DNA from: Actinomycetes bacterium
Lineage (GTDB): Bacteria; Actinomycetota; Acidimicrobiia; Acidimicrobiales; Bog-793
Assembly (NCBI GenBank): GCA_021821585.1
Contig: JAKACF010000030.1
Coordinates: 1-11,245, forward strand
DNA: 11,245 nt
Direction: 5' to 3'
Shown here: positions 6,743 to 11,245 of the stretch, piece after piece
How positions within the stretch are numbered: position 1 is the stretch's first letter
Layout of the letters: every line of letters begins with the position of its first letter
Position numbers and translations under genes: made by a program
Notes under the pieces: generated by a model
Databases searched by the model: none
What the model was told of the DNA's origin: nothing
What the model saw: only the letters and a program-made list of their open reading frames with translations

Positions 6743-6827
6743 TGGTGCGGGCGAGAGGACTCGAACCTCCACCCCCGAAGGGACCGGGACCTAAACCCGG
6801 CGCGTCTGCCAGTTCCGCCACGCCCGC
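6743..6827 (-). tRNA. tRNA-Leu, anticodon UAG
   Basis: An 85-nt cloverleaf including encoded CCA can be drawn. The acceptor stem is GCGGGCG with CGCCCGC and the discriminator is A. The D arm is GCG/CGC around an 11-nt loop. The anticodon stem CCGGG/CCCGG holds loop TTTAGGT, so the anticodon is TAG. The 13-nt variable arm with a TTCG loop is typical of class II leucine tRNAs. The T arm is GGAGG-TTCGAGT-CCTCT with one G-U pair. It reads CUA and probably other CUN leucine codons. Its 3' part from nucleotide 37 is the right attachment site of the adjacent element, and the gene remains intact after integration. Confidence 0.96.
6745..6790 (+). repeat. Right attachment site within tRNA-Leu
   Basis: This 46-bp copy is identical to 4223-4268 and forms the variable arm, T arm, 3' acceptor strand and part of the anticodon arm of the intact tRNA-Leu. 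The boundary with non-repeated sequence falls exactly after the third anticodon base. It lies within the tRNA and is listed separately as the element's tRNA-side boundary. Confidence 0.92.
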
Positions 6828-6958
6828 AGCGACGAGGCTCGAGGAAGCGTACACGGGGGATCGGGTCCGGCCCTGGCCGGTTCGTCCGGTAGCCTCGAGT
6901 GTCCGGCGGTGAGCGACCCCGGCGCCCGGCCTGACACGACGAGGAGGACGGAATCACG

Positions 6959-7564
6959 ATGACGCCCAACCCCAACGAGATCCTGGTGGCGCAGGGGGGC
7001 CTTGCGGACGCCTCGGCGGACGTCTTCAGACAGCTCTTGAAGGAGAGGATCGTCTTCCTCGGGACCCAGGTCGACCAGACCTCGGCGAACCTCATCTGTG
7101 CCCAGCTGCTCCTGCTCGAGGCGGAGGACCCCGAACGCGACGTCTTCCTCTACATCAACTCCCCCGGGGGGTCGGTGACCGACGGCCTCGCGATCTACGA
7201 CACCATGCAGTTCGTCCGCTGCGATGTCTCGACGATCTGCCTCGGCCTCGCCGCCTCCATGGGGCAGTTCCTCCTGTGCGCCGGTGCGCCGGGGAAGCGG
7301 TTCGCGCTTCCCCACAGCCGGATCCTCATGCACCAGCCCTCTGGCCAGATGCAGGGGCAAGCCGCTGACATCGCCATCCAGGCCGAGCAGATCGTCTACC
7401 TGAAGCGCATGATGGCCGAGCGGATCGCCTTCCACACCGGCCAGCCCGTCGAGCGCATCGAGGCCGACTCCGACCGCGACCGATGGTTCACCGCAGAGGA
7501 GGCGAGGGAGTACGGCTTCATCGACCGGGTGATCGACCGCTCCTCGCTGAAGGCGGTTTCCTGA
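6959..7564 (+). CDS. clpP: ATP-dependent Clp protease proteolytic subunit ClpP
   Basis: This 201-residue serine peptidase (family S14) assembles into the ClpP barrel and degrades proteins fed by ClpX or ClpC ATPases in the cytosol. The catalytic triad is Ser100 (GLAASMGQ), His125 (LMHQPSG) and Asp174 (DSDRDRWF); spacings of 25 and 49 residues match E. coli ClpP. YINSPGGSVTDGLAIYDTM (65-83) forms the oxyanion region, and the C-terminal TAEEAREYGFIDRVI is standard. AGGAGG lies 11 nt before the ATG. The N-terminus is short, with little or no propeptide. No second clpP, clpX or tig is adjacent, unlike the usual clpP1-clpP2-clpX arrangement, so this may be an additional or relocated copy. A glycosyltransferase gene overlaps its stop codon. 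It is divergent from tRNA-Leu across about 130 bp that must hold both promoters. Confidence 0.95.
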   Translation: MTPNPNEILVAQGGLADASADVFRQLLKERIVFLGTQVDQTSANLICAQLLLLEAEDPERDVFLYINSPGGSVTDGLAIYDTMQFVRCDVSTICLGLAASMGQFLLCAGAPGKRFALPHSRILMHQPSGQMQGQAADIAIQAEQIVYLKRMMAERIAFHTGQPVERIEADSDRDRWFTAEEAREYGFIDRVIDRSSLKAVS

Positions 7565-8787
7565 GCCACTCCGTCGTCGTCGTCTCGTACCGTCCAGCCG
7601 ACCGTCTCAGCCGGTGCCTCGAGTCCCTCACAGGGCAGCTCGGCGGCGAGGTCGAGGTCGTCGTCGTGGACAACGGCTCGCCCGGTGAGGCTGCCAGCCG
7701 CATAGCCCGCCGCTACGGCGCCCGCGTGGTGCGCCTCGGCGAGAACCTCGGCTTCGCGGCAGGCGCCAACGCCGGTGCGCGGCAGGCGACCGGCGACGTC
7801 GTCGCCTTCTTGAACGACGACGCCGTGGCCGGCGACGGGTGGCTCGCGTCGGCGGCGAGGGCCCTCGAGGACCCGACGGTTGCCGCCGTCGGGCCGAAGC
7901 TCGTCTTCACCGGCCGCTACCTCGAGATCCATCTCGACGACGAGACCTGGTGGGCGCCGGGCGACCCCCGGCCCCTCGGCCGCCAGCTCGTCTCGGTGTC
8001 GCTCTCAGGGCGCGACGTGCTTCCCTACCTCGTGGGGCGCGGGATCCACCGCCTCGAGACGCCACAGGTGGTAGGCCCCCGCCGCAGGACGGGCAGCCAG
8101 GTGGGCGGTCTCCCGAGGAGGTGGCGCTGGGCTGCCGGCGGCGGGGAGCCCTTCTACGTCCCGCTGCCTCCCGGAAGCCAGCCGGTCGAGCTCACGGTGA
8201 ACGGCGAGGCGGTCCGCCCGAGGCGGGTCGTCGACCTGATCGACAGCATCGGCTGCTATCTGAGCGAGGACGGACACGTCGGCGACATCGGGGCCGACGT
8301 GTCCGACGAGCCTGAGTTCGACACGTGGGAAGAGCGCTTTGCCATCTCCCGGACGGCCTTTGTCACCACGAGCGAGGTGCTCGCCAAGGTCGGTCGCTTC
8401 GAACCGCGCTACTTCGCCTCCTACGAGGACGCCGACTGGTGCTGGCGGGCGCGCCTGCGGGGCTATCGCGTGCTGTTCGACCCGACGGTGACGGTGCGCC
8501 ACGAGCGCGGGACGACGAGCAGCGGGGTCCTCTCGCGCCGCGCCCACTTCCTCGCGGAGCGCAACCGCCTACTCACGCTCCTGCGCAACGCGCCGAGCGA
8601 GGTCGCCCTGCGGGAGACGTGGCGCACGCGCCGGGGAGGGGGCGACGACGGAGTGGCCGAGGCGATCCCCCGCTTCCTCCCGCGGGCGCTCGGTGAGCGG
8701 GCCGTGCTGAGGCGGTCGTGGGTCCTCGGTCCCCACGAGGTGGCGGACCGCTGGGCTGGCGTGGATGCACCGCCCCGAAGCGGCTGA
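7561..8787 (+). CDS. Family 2 glycosyltransferase, apparently starting at CTG
   Basis: The 408-residue protein carries a GT2 (GT-A fold) domain that moves a sugar from a nucleotide sugar to an envelope glycan or lipid-linked acceptor, probably at the inner face of the membrane. SVVVVSYRPADRL opens the fold (about 4-16), VVVDNGS binds nucleotide (34-40), FLNDDAV is the metal-binding DXD-like motif (83-89), and SYEDADWCWRARLRGYRV (288-304) carries the acidic pair of rhamnosyltransferase-like GT2 enzymes. An unusually long section of about 150 residues between these (about 118-265) includes a beta-rich PFYVPLPPGSQPVELTVNG, a form I recall from actinobacterial homologues. No membrane segment is visible. 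The fold begins directly at a CTG whose last two bases are shared with the clpP TGA (CTGA), with GAAGG 7 nt before. The only in-frame ATG, at 7483, lies 82 bp inside clpP without a ribosome binding site. Donor and acceptor are unknown. Confidence 0.88.
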   Translation: MSHSVVVVSYRPADRLSRCLESLTGQLGGEVEVVVVDNGSPGEAASRIARRYGARVVRLGENLGFAAGANAGARQATGDVVAFLNDDAVAGDGWLASAARALEDPTVAAVGPKLVFTGRYLEIHLDDETWWAPGDPRPLGRQLVSVSLSGRDVLPYLVGRGIHRLETPQVVGPRRRTGSQVGGLPRRWRWAAGGGEPFYVPLPPGSQPVELTVNGEAVRPRRVVDLIDSIGCYLSEDGHVGDIGADVSDEPEFDTWEERFAISRTAFVTTSEVLAKVGRFEPRYFASYEDADWCWRARLRGYRVLFDPTVTVRHERGTTSSGVLSRRAHFLAERNRLLTLLRNAPSEVALRETWRTRRGGGDDGVAEAIPRFLPRALGERAVLRRSWVLGPHEVADRWAGVDAPPRSG

Positions 8788-8794
8788 CCAGACC

Positions 8795-11188
8795 TCAGGG
8801 CGTGGCGATGGCGGTGATGGGGTCCGCGCCGACCTTGCCCGCCGCCGAGCCGAACCACGGCACCTTGCCGAACTGGAAGACGTTCCCCTTGCTGCTCGCG
8901 AGGTAGTAGCCCCGGTCGTTGGAGGCGACGGCGATCCCGACGATCGGCGTCCCGAACTTGCCGCCGAGCTTCGGTGCCGCGCCCAGGTTGAACACGGCGC
9001 CGCTCGCCGTGACGAGCCAGTAGCCGCTCCCGTTGTGGAGCGCCGCCATGGCGACGACGGGGGAGGAGTGGCCCGAGAGCTGGCTCCCGAGCGCCGGGGC
9101 GCCACCGAAGTTGTAGACGCGGCCCGAGCTGGTCACGACCCAGTAGCCGCCGGTGGCGTCGTCGACGGCGATGGCGGCAGGTGCTCCGCTCGCCGTGTAG
9201 TCGCCCACCGAACCGGCGTACCTGGCATCACCGAAGGCATAGACCGACCCGTCGCCTCCGAGGACGTAGTAGCCCTTGCCGTCCGAGGTGGCGGCGATGC
9301 CGACCACCGGGGCCCCGGGGGCCGCGTCTGCCGTCCCGCCCTGCCAGCTGTCGCCTCTCAGGTCGCCGTATTTGTGAGCGTCGCCGAAGGCATAGACCGC
9401 GCCGTCCTTGAGGGCGATCCAGTAGCCCCCACCGTCGGGTGCGGCGGCGATCCCGGCGACGTCCTTCGGGAGCAGCTCGGCGGCGAGGTCCCCGCAGTAG
9501 GGCGAGGAGCCGTAGTGGTAGAGGCTGCCGGCGGTCCCGACGATGCGGTACCCCGACGGCGTCGCGGGGACCGAGCAGCTGGCGTTCTGCTGCCCGTAGG
9601 GATCAGGGACGCCGGTGCGCTGGGCGTTGGCCCGGAACATCGGCCACGGCGCCGGCGACGCCGGGGCCGGCACGTCGTAGGCCCGCAGGTACTCGTTCGC
9701 CGTCCTCGTCGGGCCGTTGAAGCCGCAGTTCGTGAACATCATGTAGCCCGTCCTCGAGCCCGGGACGGCACTCACGACGGCGCTCCCGCCCACGTTGCAG
9801 CTCGGGTTGATCGCCTCGGTCGCCGTGCCGGCGACCTTCTTGCCGGTCTTGGCGTTCAGCACGAACAGGCCGGCGACGTTCCCGATGAGCACGTCGTTCG
9901 CCGTCGAGTTCCAAGAAGCGAGGCCGTTCGTGAGGTTGGCGACCGAGGGCGAGGCGAGCAGCTCGCTGTGGAGCGTGATCTTCGTCTGCCACAGCCGTGT
10001 CCCGCCCTCGGACCAGGCCGTCACGATCGAGGGGCCGTCGAGGCAGTCGGCGCACGAGCTCTCGACGATCTCGTTCGGACCGCGAGGTGTCGCCGGGACG
10101 ACCACCGGAGAGCCGAAGGTCGGGCCGCCCGCCTTCACCGGCCAGCCGGGCATCGTCTTTCCGGTCCGTGCGTTGAAGGCGAAGACCTCGTCCTCGGCCG
10201 GCTGGGTGACCCGGTTCGAGGCGTGGTACCAGGACGTGCCGACGACGACGACCGGCGTCGTGCCGAACGTCGTCACCGCCGGGCTCGACCAGACCGTCTC
10301 TTTGAGGCAGCGCTCCCAGACGAGGTGGGGGGAGCCGTTCTCGTAGCGGTAGTCGGAGACCCAGCCGCTCCAGCACTTCGTGCCGCCGTTCGGGCCGCTC
10401 CACCCGCTGGCGTCGCCCCCCTCGATGATGTCCATCTTGCCCGAGTGGGTCGTGTCGACGAGGGCGGGGGAGGACCAGATGGTGTCGGCGCGGTTGACGG
10501 GGAAGCCGTGCAGCGGCGTGCCCGACGGGCTGAGGGCGTAGAGGCGGTGGTTGAACGAGCCGAAGACGATGTCCTGCTGACCATTCCCGGTGACGTCGCC
10601 GATCGCCGGGGTCGCGAAGACCTCCTTGGAGTAGGTCGACCCCGACCAGTTCGTGCGGAAGCGGAAGCGGACGGACCCGTTCGCGTTCCACGCCATGACG
10701 CCGCCGTACTGGTCCTTCACGTAGAGGCTGCCGAGCCCGACCACGATGCTCGGCTCCTTGTCGGGGCCGTTCAGGTAGGCGATCGCCGGGCTCGAGTCGA
10801 TCGCCGTCGGCGTCGAGCCGACGAGGTCGGCCTTCTCGGGCCACCCCGGCATCTCTCGTCCCGTCCGGGCGTTCACGACGTAGACCCAGCCCGATAGCGA
10901 GGCGTCGACGACGACCTTCACGCCGTCGATCGTCCCGACGACCGGCGAGGTGAAGCCCTGCCCGCCGATGTGACAGCCGACGACCCACTGTGGGTAGCCG
11001 AACGCCGTCTGCTTGGAGGACGGACAGGTGGAGGCGGTCAACTCGTACCCCCGGGCGGGCGGGCGGTGCGGGCCCCCGGCTGGCAGCGCCGTCACCAGCG
11101 TTGCCGCCCCCAATGCGGCGGTGGCGACGAGGACGAGGACCCGCCGGCGCGCGCGCGTGTCAGCTGCAGAGCTTGCTGTTACCCCCAT
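8795..11188 (-). CDS. Secreted beta-propeller protein with C-terminal GYW/FGDA repeats
   Basis: The exported protein has 797 residues from the ATG at 11188. A signal sequence or anchor (RARRRVLVLVATAALGAATLV) occupies about residues 13-32. Residues about 70-520 form an FG-GAP/PQQ-like propeller. It has repeated SSPA/SPVV strand starts, a calcium-loop motif DVTGNGQQD (198-206), two copies of ARTGxxMPGWP and the closing WPMFRANAQRTG (515-526). The C-terminal part holds about six 40-residue repeats of the type GYW(I/V/L)...DG.VYAFGDA..YG, a module I associate with Acidimicrobiia exported proteins and likely a second propeller. No catalytic motif is visible; ligand binding or cell-surface display is a guess. 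TATGAT ends 7 nt before 11188, suggesting leaderless expression; an in-frame ATG at 11200 is the alternative. The gene converges on the glycosyltransferase with only 7 bp between stops. Confidence 0.85.
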   Translation of the reverse strand: MGVTASSAADTRARRRVLVLVATAALGAATLVTALPAGGPHRPPARGYELTASTCPSSKQTAFGYPQWVVGCHIGGQGFTSPVVGTIDGVKVVVDASLSGWVYVVNARTGREMPGWPEKADLVGSTPTAIDSSPAIAYLNGPDKEPSIVVGLGSLYVKDQYGGVMAWNANGSVRFRFRTNWSGSTYSKEVFATPAIGDVTGNGQQDIVFGSFNHRLYALSPSGTPLHGFPVNRADTIWSSPALVDTTHSGKMDIIEGGDASGWSGPNGGTKCWSGWVSDYRYENGSPHLVWERCLKETVWSSPAVTTFGTTPVVVVGTSWYHASNRVTQPAEDEVFAFNARTGKTMPGWPVKAGGPTFGSPVVVPATPRGPNEIVESSCADCLDGPSIVTAWSEGGTRLWQTKITLHSELLASPSVANLTNGLASWNSTANDVLIGNVAGLFVLNAKTGKKVAGTATEAINPSCNVGGSAVVSAVPGSRTGYMMFTNCGFNGPTRTANEYLRAYDVPAPASPAPWPMFRANAQRTGVPDPYGQQNASCSVPATPSGYRIVGTAGSLYHYGSSPYCGDLAAELLPKDVAGIAAAPDGGGYWIALKDGAVYAFGDAHKYGDLRGDSWQGGTADAAPGAPVVGIAATSDGKGYYVLGGDGSVYAFGDARYAGSVGDYTASGAPAAIAVDDATGGYWVVTSSGRVYNFGGAPALGSQLSGHSSPVVAMAALHNGSGYWLVTASGAVFNLGAAPKLGGKFGTPIVGIAVASNDRGYYLASSKGNVFQFGKVPWFGSAAGKVGADPITAIATP

Positions 11189-11195
11189 GACGCGA

Positions 11196-11201
11196 ATCAT
11201 A
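11196..11201 (-). promoter_or_regulatory. Candidate -10 element of the beta-propeller gene
   Basis: TATGAT on the minus strand is followed by 7 nt and then the ATG at 11188. Neither this ATG nor the one at 11200 has a Shine-Dalgarno sequence, which fits a leaderless transcript starting at 11188. No recognisable -35 is present in the GC-rich sequence upstream. Confidence 0.35.
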
Positions 11202-11245
11202 CGACCGGTGGCGCTCGGCCGCCGGACCCACCGACCGGAGTTCCG

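Larger units (their letters stand above)
4223..6790. mobile_element. Integrated element at tRNA-Leu, immobilised by integrase truncation
   Basis: A 2.6-kb segment is bounded by perfect 46-bp direct repeats. One copy forms the 3' part of the intact tRNA-Leu gene and the other stands alone at the far end. Inside, an integrase gene lies next to the tRNA and reads away from it, the usual layout for tyrosine-integrase elements in tRNA genes. Cargo is an HTH/Fic pair annotated in the literature as mobile mystery proteins A and B. The integrase lacks its catalytic C-terminus, no replication, transfer or structural gene is present, and about 540 bp at the left end hold no gene. It is therefore a remnant of a larger integrative element or prophage rather than an intact one. 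Confidence 0.85.

Noticed and set aside
6684..6854. N-terminal extension of the integrase frame through tRNA-Leu
   Set aside because: The extra residues are translated from the tRNA gene itself. The integrase homology begins after the ATG at 6683; only the GTG at 6734 remains a reasonable alternative.
8765..10897. 710-codon plus-strand frame opposite the beta-propeller gene
   Set aside because: It is an antisense shadow: the product is Arg/Ala/Val/Asp-rich without domains, while the minus strand encodes recognisable repeats and a signal sequence.

Overview
The window is GC-rich actinobacterial chromosome. Acidimicrobiia or a near relative is the best guess. The main clue is the protein at the right end, which carries about six copies of a roughly 40-residue GYW(L/V)...DG.VY.FGDA repeat that I associate with secreted proteins of that group. 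The stand-alone TOPRIM protein and the long actinobacterial-type GT2 enzyme also fit. No species can be named from sequence alone.

Layout. (1) 105-839 (+) encodes a stand-alone OLD-type TOPRIM protein. It converges on (2) a 734-residue secreted protein at 1091-3295 (-), with an 11-bp GC hairpin between the two. (3) 3296-4222 is a promoter region followed by about 750 bp without a convincing gene. (4) 4223-6790 is a small integrated element bounded by a perfect 46-bp direct repeat of the 3' part of tRNA-Leu(UAG). It carries a truncated tyrosine integrase beside the tRNA, a mobile mystery protein A/B pair (HTH regulator plus Fic protein), paired 11-bp repeats near both ends that look like integrase arm sites, and three 32-bp direct repeats in front of the HTH gene. 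(5) 6743-6827 (-) is the intact tRNA-Leu(UAG). (6) Divergent from it, clpP at 6959-7564 (+) is followed by an overlapping GT2 glycosyltransferase at 7561-8787 (+), which apparently starts at a CTG inside a CTGA overlap. (7) 8795-11188 (-) encodes a large secreted beta-propeller protein and converges on the glycosyltransferase with a 7-bp gap.

How the parts work together. The element is the most interesting part. An integrase recombined into the tRNA gene just 3' of the anticodon and rebuilt the tRNA 3' end, apparently supplying an encoded CCA. The integrase has since lost its catalytic half, so the element can no longer excise by itself. The A/B pair is co-transcribed with a 1-nt stop/start overlap. 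It sits behind three helically phased repeats of the form RTGG-N6-CCAC-N3-TCGA, the first of which abuts a -10-like hexamer, so autorepression by the HTH protein is the natural model. The flanking genes look like ordinary chromosome: one protease subunit, one glycosyltransferase and two large exported proteins.

Confidence is high for ClpP, tRNA-Leu, the 46-bp repeats, the integrase fragment, the A/B pair and GT2. It is moderate for starts and regulatory sites, and low for the biological roles of the two large secreted proteins.
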